Below are positions 1 through 6,104 of a stretch of 14,259 nt of DNA, one piece after another. The position numbers were made by a program, and so were the translations under genes. This stretch comes from Lachnospiraceae bacterium. Its GTDB lineage: Bacteria; Bacillota; Clostridia; Lachnospirales; Lachnospiraceae. The stretch is taken from NCBI GenBank assembly GCA_004552595.1, contig SFNX01000040.1, positions 1 through 14,259 on the forward strand. The letters are read 5' to 3'. Numbering within the stretch: position 1 is the stretch's first letter; every line of letters begins with the position of its first letter. The notes beneath the pieces are model-generated. The model saw only the letters and a program-made list of their open reading frames with translations. It had not been told where the DNA came from and did no database searches.

Positions 1-51
1 CAAAATGCTTATCTTTTGGTCTTTGGTTCGGAATAGTGTAGTGCTGGCGGT

Positions 52-504
52 CTATCTATTGTTTTCGGTTGCTTGCTTCTTTACCGTACATGAGCATTTA
101 TGCATGATTTCAAGCATTTCCTTTGGCGTAACTATATAGGATTTTGCAGGAAAATGCTTGATATTTCCTGTCACAAGATATGCTTCATCGTGCTCCTTGC
201 GACCTTCCATAACCACTTCGTAGAAAACGATATCCTTAGGATCAGGAATTATTTCCTCTACTGGAACCGCATCCACAAATATTCCTCTATCAACGATTCC
301 ATCAATCAATATCTCCACAGTATTTTGATTGAACTTAAATTTGGGTCGTGCTAAAACCTCCCGGTACTCTGCTATCATTTCATCACTTAACAAAGGAATC
401 AAATCACCCAAAAGTGCCTCATTAGCAATCTGACCTGGAATAGACTGAATTTTTAATATTGCGGAGACCAATACATTTGTATCTATTACTGCATAATATC
501 GCAT
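52..504 (-). CDS. PIN-domain toxin of a toxin-antitoxin pair
   Basis: A 150-residue protein that reads as a PIN-family ribonuclease toxin (the 'putative TA system toxin component, PIN family' group). It opens with the typical beta-strand and first acidic site, AVIDTNVLVSAIL (Asp8). It continues with EYREVLARPKF (Glu46), an acidic turn DPKD (Asp88, Asp91), and the late LVTGNIKHFP motif (111-119). These acidic residues would bind the metal that cleaves RNA. The start is supported by AGGAGG seven bases upstream. The gene lies 14 nt after the RelB-like antitoxin gene, so the two should be co-transcribed and translated together. The Cys- and Lys-rich tail after residue 135 is not part of the recognisable fold. 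The RNA target cannot be read from the sequence. Confidence 0.87.
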   Translation of the reverse strand: MRYYAVIDTNVLVSAILKIQSIPGQIANEALLGDLIPLLSDEMIAEYREVLARPKFKFNQNTVEILIDGIVDRGIFVDAVPVEEIIPDPKDIVFYEVVMEGRKEHDEAYLVTGNIKHFPAKSYIVTPKEMLEIMHKCSCTVKKQATENNR

Positions 505-518
505 CGCATTGCCTCCTG

Positions 519-812
519 TTATTTTGCCTTTCTAACTGCCTCAATTTCAGCATTTATTTCTTCCAATGACATTTCTGAAGTACCATTTTCCACTGCTGCA
601 TTGCTTAACTCCTGAAGAGCTCTTGCTGCTCTTTCAGCTTTATAATCGTTCTTTGGCAATGTCATATTAAAAGGAACACCATTTACCATTACCGATCTTT
701 TTAAAAACATTCTCACCGCAGTAGATAAATCAATTCCCAATGCATCATAAACAGCAGTTGCCTGATTTTTTAATTCATCATCAATTCTAACCTGTACTAA
801 TGTAGTTGCCAT
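519..812 (-). CDS. RelB/DinJ-family antitoxin
   Basis: A 97-residue antitoxin that should neutralise the PIN toxin encoded next and repress their shared promoter. The N-terminus (TTLVQVRIDDELKNQA, then a helix with LGIDLSTAVRMFLKRSV) is the ribbon-helix-helix DNA-binding fold of the RelB/DinJ family. The C-terminal half is charged and probably wraps the toxin. An in-frame GTG at 821 would add three residues, but it shares its first base with the Shine-Dalgarno AGGAGG, so ATG at 812 is the real start, with an 8-nt spacer. RelB/DinJ antitoxins are best known with RelE/YafQ toxins; here the partner is a PIN protein. Confidence 0.88.
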   Translation of the reverse strand: MATTLVQVRIDDELKNQATAVYDALGIDLSTAVRMFLKRSVMVNGVPFNMTLPKNDYKAERAARALQELSNAAVENGTSEMSLEEINAEIEAVRKAK

Positions 813-820
813 ATCAAGCA

Positions 821-826
821 CCTCCT
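821..826 (-). promoter_or_regulatory. Shine-Dalgarno of the antitoxin gene
   Basis: A perfect AGGAGG on the minus strand, 8 nt before ATG at 812. It settles the antitoxin start, because the upstream in-frame GTG (821-819) overlaps it. Confidence 0.85.
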
Positions 827-845
827 TTTATTTGTTCGTACTTCA

Positions 846-873
846 ATTGTACTACATTGTATGACATTGTCAA
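846..873 (-). promoter_or_regulatory. Sigma-A promoter of the antitoxin-toxin operon
   Basis: On the minus strand TTGACA (873-868) and TACAAT (851-846) are separated by 16 nt, close to the vegetative consensus. The antitoxin start lies about 34 nt downstream of the -10. A palindrome overlaps the -35 element (see 862-872), which fits autorepression by the ribbon-helix-helix antitoxin. The promoter would make the pair independent of the methyltransferase gene upstream. Confidence 0.75.
862..872. promoter_or_regulatory. Putative antitoxin operator palindrome
   Basis: TGACA-N-TGTCA is a perfect 5+5 inverted repeat overlapping the -35 box. On the minus strand it belongs to a run of similar units at about 10-bp spacing: ACAATGTCAT, ACAATGTAGT, ACAATTGAAG. 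Helically phased short repeats over a promoter are the usual kind of site for ribbon-helix-helix antitoxins. Binding is inferred. Confidence 0.45.
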
Positions 874-910
874 TCAGATATGAGTTAAATTCAAAAATTA
901 CTCTTATTTA

Positions 911-1144
911 TTACTGAATTTCTCTTTCCATGAATGCAGTTTCTGCCTCTGCCATTGCAGCTCTTTCAACATCCGGAGTAATAACCAGCTTTCCATTCTC
1001 ACAACTGATGGAAACATAATCTCCGATATCAAAACCAAGTTCCTTAAGCCATTGACCTTTCAGTGTGATTGTCTGCTTTTTCGGTTGCTCAAGAGGCACA
1101 CAGTTTCCACATTTTTTGTAAAAGGAAATTGATCTATAACGCAT
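911..1144 (-). CDS. SymE-like toxin ORF, overlapping the methyltransferase 3' end
   Basis: A 77-residue ORF. Residues about 24-57, QTITLKGQWLKELGFDIGDY then SISCENGKLVITPD, closely resemble the core of SymE (E. coli ITLKGQWLEAAGF), an AbrB-like fold family described as a type I toxin acting on RNA. The first 28 codons lie inside the 3' end of the rRNA methyltransferase gene in another reading frame. That stretch encodes the conserved FPFTKNVETVCLL end of the methyltransferase, so the SymE N-terminus is not independent sequence. The start at 1144 has GGTGAAGG directly before it, a plausible but tight Shine-Dalgarno; an in-frame GTG near codon 16 is an alternative. It may be a working overlapping gene or a symE piece that lost its own 5' end. 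I see no antisense SymR-like promoter. Confidence 0.6.
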   Translation of the reverse strand: MRYRSISFYKKCGNCVPLEQPKKQTITLKGQWLKELGFDIGDYVSISCENGKLVITPDVERAAMAEAETAFMEREIQ

Positions 1145-2259
1145 ACCTTCACCGGCTTGTAGTACCAGCTAAGCATCTGCAAATCGCGCGCGAGGCTTTG
1201 CGGTTTGCAGGAAATGTAGACGATATTGTTAACGCCATAGTCCATAATCTTTCGAAGTGCCTTCGGATTCACGCCGTCTCTTGGCGGGTCTAGAATAATG
1301 TAATCCGGCTTCTCATTAATGTTATCAAGTGCCTTAAGCACGTCATCTGCAATAAATTCGCAATTAGTAAGGCCATTAAGACTGGCGTTTTCCCTTGCTG
1401 CAATAACTGCTTCCTCAACAATTTCAACGCCAATCACTTTCTTCGCAACCGGTGCAATCAGCTGCGAAATCGTTCCGGTTCCGGAATACAAATCATAGAT
1501 AACGCTGTTATTTTTCAAGTCTTTGTTCACATATTCCCGCGCCTTATTGTAAATCACCTCCGCAGACAGTGAGTTTGTCTGGAAAAAAGAAAAGGCCGAT
1601 ACTTTAAACTTCAACCCTAAAAGTTCTTCGAAGAAATGGTCCCTGCCATAAAGGACATCCGTTTTCTCATTCTTAATCGCATCAGACATTGAGTCATTGA
1701 TTGTATTAAGAATCCCGACAATCTTACCATCAAGCTTCAGACTAAGAAGAAGGTTGACATAATCTTCGAGTAATCCCTGCTCACAGCAGATTGTGTCGCA
1801 AGGCTTCTGCGATGAGGTCACCAAATCCACAAGAATCTCGCCAGTCCTCTTCCCCTTTCTCACAAGAAGGTGGCGTAAATACCCCTCGTGAGACTTCTTA
1901 TGGTAATAGCTTGTCTCCTTGCCCCTGAAATATGCAACCGTTTCCTTAATTATTACACGGTAATCCTCATCGACGATTTTGCATTCATCAACAGTGACAA
2001 TATCGTAAAAACTACCCTTCTTATGCATTCCAAGCTCCAGTGGACCGTCCTTTTTCGAATCGCCAAATGAGAACTCCATCTTGTTACGGTATCCCTCAAT
2101 CTGAGGTGAAGGGAGAATACCCTCCCACACACAATTTTCATCAATATATTCACCAATAAGTTCCTTTACTTCATTCTCCTTGTTTTCAAGCTGCTTTTCA
2201 TATGGAATGTGTCTGTATGCGCAGCCGCCGCACATTCCAAAATGCTTACAATCCGACAT
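1060..2259 (-). CDS. rlmD: 23S rRNA (uracil-5-)-methyltransferase, RlmD/RumA type, without TRAM domain
   Basis: A SAM-dependent enzyme that makes 5-methyluridine in RNA, most likely 23S rRNA. The protein (399 aa) begins almost at the iron-sulfur motif: Cys4, Cys10 and Cys13 (CKHFGMCGGC), with Cys93 (DECKIV) as the expected fourth ligand. The catalytic domain has FFQTN (226-229 region), DLYSGTGTIS for SAM binding (256-265), DPPRDG (324-329), the nucleophile Cys351 in YISCKPQSLARDL, and Glu385 in FTKNVETV as general base. The roughly 60-residue N-terminal TRAM domain of E. coli RlmD is absent. The start has AGTAGGA upstream, and only 88 nt, including a terminator, separate it from the preceding gene. 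The last eight or so residues run past the usual family end into sequence shared with the SymE-like ORF. Whether it is RlmD- or RlmCD-like in target specificity cannot be told. Confidence 0.9.
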   Translation of the reverse strand: MSDCKHFGMCGGCAYRHIPYEKQLENKENEVKELIGEYIDENCVWEGILPSPQIEGYRNKMEFSFGDSKKDGPLELGMHKKGSFYDIVTVDECKIVDEDYRVIIKETVAYFRGKETSYYHKKSHEGYLRHLLVRKGKRTGEILVDLVTSSQKPCDTICCEQGLLEDYVNLLLSLKLDGKIVGILNTINDSMSDAIKNEKTDVLYGRDHFFEELLGLKFKVSAFSFFQTNSLSAEVIYNKAREYVNKDLKNNSVIYDLYSGTGTISQLIAPVAKKVIGVEIVEEAVIAARENASLNGLTNCEFIADDVLKALDNINEKPDYIILDPPRDGVNPKALRKIMDYGVNNIVYISCKPQSLARDLQMLSWYYKPVKVCVIDQFPFTKNVETVCLLSNRKSRQSH

Positions 2260-2311
2260 AAATTCCTACTTTCAATAATAATTCATTAACAACAATACAA
2301 TCCTGAATTTG

Positions 2312-2335
2312 AAAAAGCCCGCTCAAGGCGGGCTT
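2312..2335 (-). terminator. Intrinsic terminator of the small membrane protein gene
   Basis: On the minus strand AAGCCCGC pairs with GCGGGCTT around a 5-nt loop, ending in a run of five T. It sits 12 nt past the stop of the 103-residue protein. Transcription of the downstream methyltransferase gene therefore probably restarts in the 52 nt after it, although I find no convincing promoter there. Confidence 0.88.
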
Positions 2336-2347
2336 CAAAATCAATAT

Positions 2348-2659
2348 TTACTTTTTCTCATCCTCGAAGAATTCATCTTCGAAGTCCGGCTCATAGTCGT
2401 CATCTTCCCACTCATCTTCGAAGTCGTCAAGATAATCCGGCGCGAAGTATAAATAGAGCGCATAAGCAATCGCTGCAATGGCTGCAACACCAAGTACAAT
2501 TCCGCAAACAATTGCAATTGTATTGCACTTTTTCTCTTCCTGCTCCTTCTTCTTAAGGAAGTCAGCAGCCTTAATTGTGTTCAGCACATCATTAGCCTTT
2601 GCAACGCCAAGTGCTTCCTGAGCCTTAACTGTTTTTATAAATTCGTCTAATCTTTCCAT
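2348..2659 (-). CDS. Small single-pass membrane protein with acidic tail, unknown function
   Basis: A 103-residue protein I do not recognise. Residues 1-43 are a charged, helical, probably coiled-coil segment (KAQEALGVAKANDVLNTIKA then KKKEQEEKK). Residues 46-72 form one transmembrane helix rich in Ala, Ile and Val. Residues 75-103 are extremely acidic, with repeated FEDE/WEDDD/FEDEFFED clusters. The basic KKKEQEEKK before the helix suggests the N-terminus stays inside and the acidic tail is outside, by the positive-inside rule. It has a Shine-Dalgarno GGGG 7 nt before ATG, its own promoter and a strong terminator, so it is probably a monocistronic real gene. The acidic tail could bind cations or a basic partner; this is inference only. 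Confidence 0.8.
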   Translation of the reverse strand: MERLDEFIKTVKAQEALGVAKANDVLNTIKAADFLKKKEQEEKKCNTIAIVCGIVLGVAAIAAIAYALYLYFAPDYLDDFEDEWEDDDYEPDFEDEFFEDEKK

Positions 2660-2720
2660 AGTGATTCCCCTTTTTTAAAAACACTGTTGACCGTTATTCT
2701 AGTGATCCCTCGTTACACTA

Positions 2721-2749
2721 ATACTAACATAAAGAACTCAAAGTAGCAA
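2721..2749 (-). promoter_or_regulatory. Promoter of the small membrane protein gene
   Basis: Minus strand TTGCTA (2749-2744), a 17-nt spacer and TAGTAT (2726-2721), with TG one base before the -10 (extended -10). It begins right after the pcrA stop and lies about 60 nt before the gene start at 2659. No clear terminator separates it from pcrA, so readthrough from pcrA is also possible. Confidence 0.55.
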
Positions 2750-2756
2750 CACATTC
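2739..2756. repeat. 18-bp exact repeat, copy 1 (end of pcrA)
   Basis: CAAAGTAGCAACACATTC here is identical to positions 10579-10596 inside argS, in the same orientation. This copy covers the last base of the pcrA stop codon and the -35 region of the next promoter. Flanking bases do not match. Confidence 0.6.
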
Positions 2757-5074
2757 TAGACCTTCTTAAGCTTTGCAAAAGCGGCAAACATCTTCTTAAT
2801 TCCATACTTTTCAAAGTCTACTGCCACTTCAAAATCTCTGCCGCCATCAACTATTGAGACGACTTCTCCGACGCCAAATTTAATGTGACTTACTCTGTCT
2901 CCTACATTGTATTCAAGGCCGTCTGATTTGACTAAATCCTTTCCTTTAGTCATAGTATCAGCCTGTAATATAAACGGTTTTATGTCAACCTTAGTTTTAG
3001 GTCTGCCGGTTCCCTTAGCACTTCCATACCCGCTGGAATTTTCTTCTTGGTTCCTTCTTCCCGGAAGCTTATTATCAAGCATAAGTGAAGGCATTTCTGC
3101 AATAAATCTTGAGACTGCATTAAACTGAAGCTCGCCTCTTACCACTCTTGACTTCGCATATGTAAGAGTCAGTTCATCCATTGCACGTGTAATTCCAACG
3201 TAGCAAAGTCTTCTCTCTTCCTCAATCTCATCTTCATCATCACTGATAATTGTCATATAGCTTGGGAACAGCCCATCTTCCATACCTGCCATATATACAC
3301 GTGGGAATTCAAGTCCCTTAGCTGCATGTAAAGTCATAAGAAGCACTTTATTACCGTCAGAATCAACTCTGTCAATATCTGCAACAAGCGCCACCTCTTC
3401 TAAAAACGCCGACAACAGCTTACCGCTCTTTGTATTTCCAGAACTTATGTCAACCTCAGATCCAACACCGTCTGCATTCACAGCGGAGTCCTTTTCATTC
3501 TCACCCCTATAATTCTCTGAAAACACCTTGGCCTTCGTAATAAGCTCTTCAATATTTTCAATTCGATCATCTGCATCAGGATCATCCGATGCCTCAAGCT
3601 CCGCAAGATAGCCCGTTTCATCAAGAATACAGTGAATCAGCTCATCAACGCTCATCTCTAAAGCCTTTGCTCTGAACACGCGGATCATATTCGTAAACGC
3701 ATCAAGCTTCTTTTTGCCTGCGCCAAGCCCCGGCACATATTCGCTGTCAAGAAGGGCGTCAAAAAGGCTCATATCGTTATCAATTGCGAACTGCTGCACC
3801 CTGTTAAGCGAAGTTGCACCGATTCCGCGCCTTGGAACATTGATGATTCGCTTAACTGCTAAGTCGTCTTTTCCGTTATCAATTGTCTTAAGATACGCTA
3901 AGATATCCTTGATTTCTCGCCTCGAATAGAAGTTTATGCCGCCGACAACGTCATATGGTATGCCAAAAAAAATAAATTTTTCTTCTAACAAACGGGACTG
4001 CGCATTCGTTCTGTAAAGCACAGCATTGTCACGATAATTCACGCTTCCGTTTGCTACATTTTTGCTAATCTCTGATGCAATATATTCCGCTTCTTCATAG
4101 GCTGTTTCAAACTGACGTAAATGAACTCTTTCTCCGTTTTCCTTTTTAGTCCACAAAGACTTTTCCTTACGCCCGCTGTTATTTTTAATGACGGCATTTG
4201 CAACATCAAGAATTATCTGCGTTGAGCGGTAATTCTGCTCAAGTCTTACAACCTTAGCATCAGGATAATGCTTTTCAAAATCAAGAATATTCCTTATATT
4301 TGCACCCCTGAACTTATAAATTGACTGGTCGTCATCGCCAACAACACAAATATTTCTATACTTATTTGCAAGCAGTCTCACAAGCTCAAACTGCACTGTA
4401 TTCGTGTCCTGATACTCATCTACCATTATATACTTAAATCGTTCCTGATAACTTTCAAGTACATCCGGGCAACGTGTAAACAGTTCAACCGTCTTAAGTA
4501 ACAAATCATCAAAATCAAGCGCGTTGCTCTTTTTAAGCACTTCCTCGTATTCTTTGTATACACGAACATAATCGTTCATGCCAAAATCACCGGCATTATC
4601 GCGTGCAAACTGATTTGCAGTTATCATCTCATTTTTGCAGCTTGAGATACAGTTAATCAGTGCGCGCGCTGATGTGTACTTTGTATTGATTTCAAAACGC
4701 TTGATGATGTCGTTAATTACTGACTTTACATCGTCTGTATCATAAATCGTATAGCTCGTGTCATAGCCGATTCTGTCTATGTACCTTCTTAATATACGTG
4801 CGCATGTTGAATGGAATGTCGCAACCCATATCGACTCTGCGCCGTATCCGACAATGTCGTTGATTCTCTCGCGCATTTCACCTGCTGCTTTATTTGTAAA
4901 GGTGATAGCCAGTATGTTAAACGGGTTGATGCCCTTTTCCTTTATCATATATGCGGTACGGTTAGTGATAACGCGTGTTTTACCTGAACCCGCCCCTGCT
5001 AAAATGAGAAGCGGTCCTTCAATATAAAGGGCCGCTTCCTTTTGTTTATCATTTAGAGTTTCTACTACGCTCAT
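2756..5074 (-). CDS. pcrA: ATP-dependent DNA helicase PcrA/UvrD
   Basis: A superfamily 1A 3'-5' DNA helicase of 772 residues, used in nucleotide excision repair, removal of RNA polymerase and RecA from DNA, and rolling-circle replication. All motifs are present: Q motif LNDKQKEAA (7-15), Walker A AGAGSGKT (26-33), Ia TFTNKAAGEMRER (58-70), Walker B VDEYQD (218-223), III VVGDDDQSIYKFRGA (244-258), IV LEQNYRST (278-285), V TLHAAKGLEF (581-590), and VI LCYVGITRAMDEL (623-635). A linker rich in Gly, Lys and Asn (about 670-720) leads to the C-terminal Tudor-like domain YNVGDRVSHIKFGVGEVV (722-739), which in PcrA contacts RNA polymerase. Length is normal for the family. AAGGAAG precedes ATG by 4 nt. 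It is the last gene of a cheC-yerC-pcrA run, 18 nt after yerC; yerC also lies near pcrA in Bacillus subtilis. Confidence 0.97.
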   Translation of the reverse strand: MSVVETLNDKQKEAALYIEGPLLILAGAGSGKTRVITNRTAYMIKEKGINPFNILAITFTNKAAGEMRERINDIVGYGAESIWVATFHSTCARILRRYIDRIGYDTSYTIYDTDDVKSVINDIIKRFEINTKYTSARALINCISSCKNEMITANQFARDNAGDFGMNDYVRVYKEYEEVLKKSNALDFDDLLLKTVELFTRCPDVLESYQERFKYIMVDEYQDTNTVQFELVRLLANKYRNICVVGDDDQSIYKFRGANIRNILDFEKHYPDAKVVRLEQNYRSTQIILDVANAVIKNNSGRKEKSLWTKKENGERVHLRQFETAYEEAEYIASEISKNVANGSVNYRDNAVLYRTNAQSRLLEEKFIFFGIPYDVVGGINFYSRREIKDILAYLKTIDNGKDDLAVKRIINVPRRGIGATSLNRVQQFAIDNDMSLFDALLDSEYVPGLGAGKKKLDAFTNMIRVFRAKALEMSVDELIHCILDETGYLAELEASDDPDADDRIENIEELITKAKVFSENYRGENEKDSAVNADGVGSEVDISSGNTKSGKLLSAFLEEVALVADIDRVDSDGNKVLLMTLHAAKGLEFPRVYMAGMEDGLFPSYMTIISDDEDEIEEERRLCYVGITRAMDELTLTYAKSRVVRGELQFNAVSRFIAEMPSLMLDNKLPGRRNQEENSSGYGSAKGTGRPKTKVDIKPFILQADTMTKGKDLVKSDGLEYNVGDRVSHIKFGVGEVVSIVDGGRDFEVAVDFEKYGIKKMFAAFAKLKKV

Positions 5075-5092
5075 AATTCTTCCTTAACTTAG

Positions 5093-5377
5093 TCAGCCTA
5101 ATCTGTTAAATATCATCTCATATCCGTCATTACCGTATGACAACGATCTGTTTACTCTACTGATAGTAGCTGTTGAAGCACCTGTCTTCTCAGCTATTTC
5201 CATGTATGTCTTCTTATCTCTAAGCATTTTGGCAACGTCTAAGCGCTGGGAAAGAGAGAGAATCTCGTTTATAGTGCACAAATCCTCAAAAAATGTGTAG
5301 CATTCTTCTCTCGTTTCAAGCTTAAGTATTGCATCAAACAATTCATCAACTGCTTCAGTCTTAATCTTTGGATTCAT
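5093..5377 (-). CDS. yerC: YerC/YecD-family TrpR-like DNA-binding protein
   Basis: A 94-residue helical protein of the YerC/YecD group, related to the Trp repressor. The N-terminal part (VDELFDAILKLETREECYTFFEDLCT) is the family's conserved dimer helix. The helix-turn-helix is at about 57-79 (TYMEIAEKTGASTATISRVN then RSL). Its operator and ligand are not known to me; homologues typically sit beside pcrA, which is so here. The start codon overlaps the cheC stop by one base (TAATG), with AGGAG 10 nt before the ATG inside cheC, so translation is probably coupled. Confidence 0.93.
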   Translation of the reverse strand: MNPKIKTEAVDELFDAILKLETREECYTFFEDLCTINEILSLSQRLDVAKMLRDKKTYMEIAEKTGASTATISRVNRSLSYGNDGYEMIFNRLG

Positions 5378-5994
5378 TAGTGTTCAACTCCTAACTTATC
5401 AAATAACCTGTGAAGTGAGTCCTTTTCAAGAACAAGTATCATATTGGATGTGAGCTTTTCTGAATCAATAATGAACTGCTCATCAACTACTAAAATCTTA
5501 TCACCAACTTCACCGAATGTCTCAATAGGAACTCTTAAAATCTCTGATATCGAGTAGCCGCCCGGTGTAGGAGTACCGATATCTACTACATATCCCGAAA
5601 GAGTTGCAAGCGCATTTGCATATGCTCCGCTTGTGATATTGCCCATCTCACTTATGACTGACATATCCATCTCATCGATGCTCTTAATCGTATCAAGCTT
5701 TTTCTCGTAAAATGTGTTAATCAGACGCTCCGCAAATCGCTTATTAACTATATGATACATCATTCCTGTGAGGTCTGCCTTAACGTCGATTCTGATACCA
5801 AGCACCTCTTTATCATCACCGCCAAGGTAATCACTGGTAGAATCTATTCCAAGAAGCTGAACACGTGGAACCGACATATCAATTGGAGTTCCAATCAGTC
5901 CGGAAAGTGCTGTACATGCATTTCCGGCGCCGATATTTCCAATTTCTCTCATGACATCAAGCTGTGTGTCATTTAAGTTGTCGTATGCTCCCAT
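5377..5994 (-). CDS. cheC: CheC-type chemotaxis CheY-P phosphatase
   Basis: A 205-residue CheC-family protein that dephosphorylates CheY-P and, with CheD, tunes adaptation. Both catalytic signatures (D/S-x3-E-x2-N-x22-P) are intact: Asp13, Glu17, Asn20, Pro43 and Ser112, Glu116, Asn119, Pro142. Two intact sites mark CheC rather than single-site CheX or a flagellar FliY fusion. The start is supported by AAGGA 8 nt upstream and a strong promoter. No cheD, cheY or flagellar gene is visible here, so its partners are elsewhere in the genome or it acts on another response regulator. It heads an operon with yerC and pcrA. Confidence 0.93.
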   Translation of the reverse strand: MGAYDNLNDTQLDVMREIGNIGAGNACTALSGLIGTPIDMSVPRVQLLGIDSTSDYLGGDDKEVLGIRIDVKADLTGMMYHIVNKRFAERLINTFYEKKLDTIKSIDEMDMSVISEMGNITSGAYANALATLSGYVVDIGTPTPGGYSISEILRVPIETFGEVGDKILVVDEQFIIDSEKLTSNMILVLEKDSLHRLFDKLGVEH

Positions 5995-6053
5995 TTATCT
6001 AATCCTTTCAGGTCTTAACACTTTAACACTGTAAAATCTGACAGTACCTTCAT

Positions 6054-6082
6054 ATATTATCACGTTTAAAATCTTCGTTCAA
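6054..6082 (-). promoter_or_regulatory. Promoter of the cheC-yerC-pcrA operon
   Basis: Minus strand TTGAAC (6082-6077), 17-nt spacer, TAATAT (6059-6054), with TG one base before the -10. It looks like a vegetative sigma-A promoter rather than a sigma-28 flagellar promoter. The -35 lies inside a palindrome, GTTCA-AG-TGAAC (6077-6088), which could be an operator. The leader of about 50 nt holds a small inverted repeat ACTGT/ACAGT (6028-6045) and a tandem GTGTTAAA/GTGTTAAG, with no known meaning. Confidence 0.8.
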
Positions 6083-6104
6083 GTGAACATAAACCAAATC
6101 GATA

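Noticed and set aside
1..51. Sequence downstream of the PIN toxin as a terminator or mobile element end
   Set aside because: No hairpin, inverted repeat or recognisable coding remnant in 51 bases; nothing can be supported.
813..821. GTG start adding three residues to the antitoxin
   Set aside because: The GTG shares its first base with the AGGAGG ribosome binding site; ATG at 812 has proper spacing.
1045..1160. A SymR-like antisense RNA opposite the SymE-like ORF
   Set aside because: A TTGACC at about 1047 on the plus strand has no acceptable -10 at the right distance, so there is no sequence support.
6054..6082. Sigma-28 (flagellar) promoter for cheC
   Set aside because: The boxes fit a sigma-A promoter with extended -10; no TAAA/GCCGATAA pair is present.
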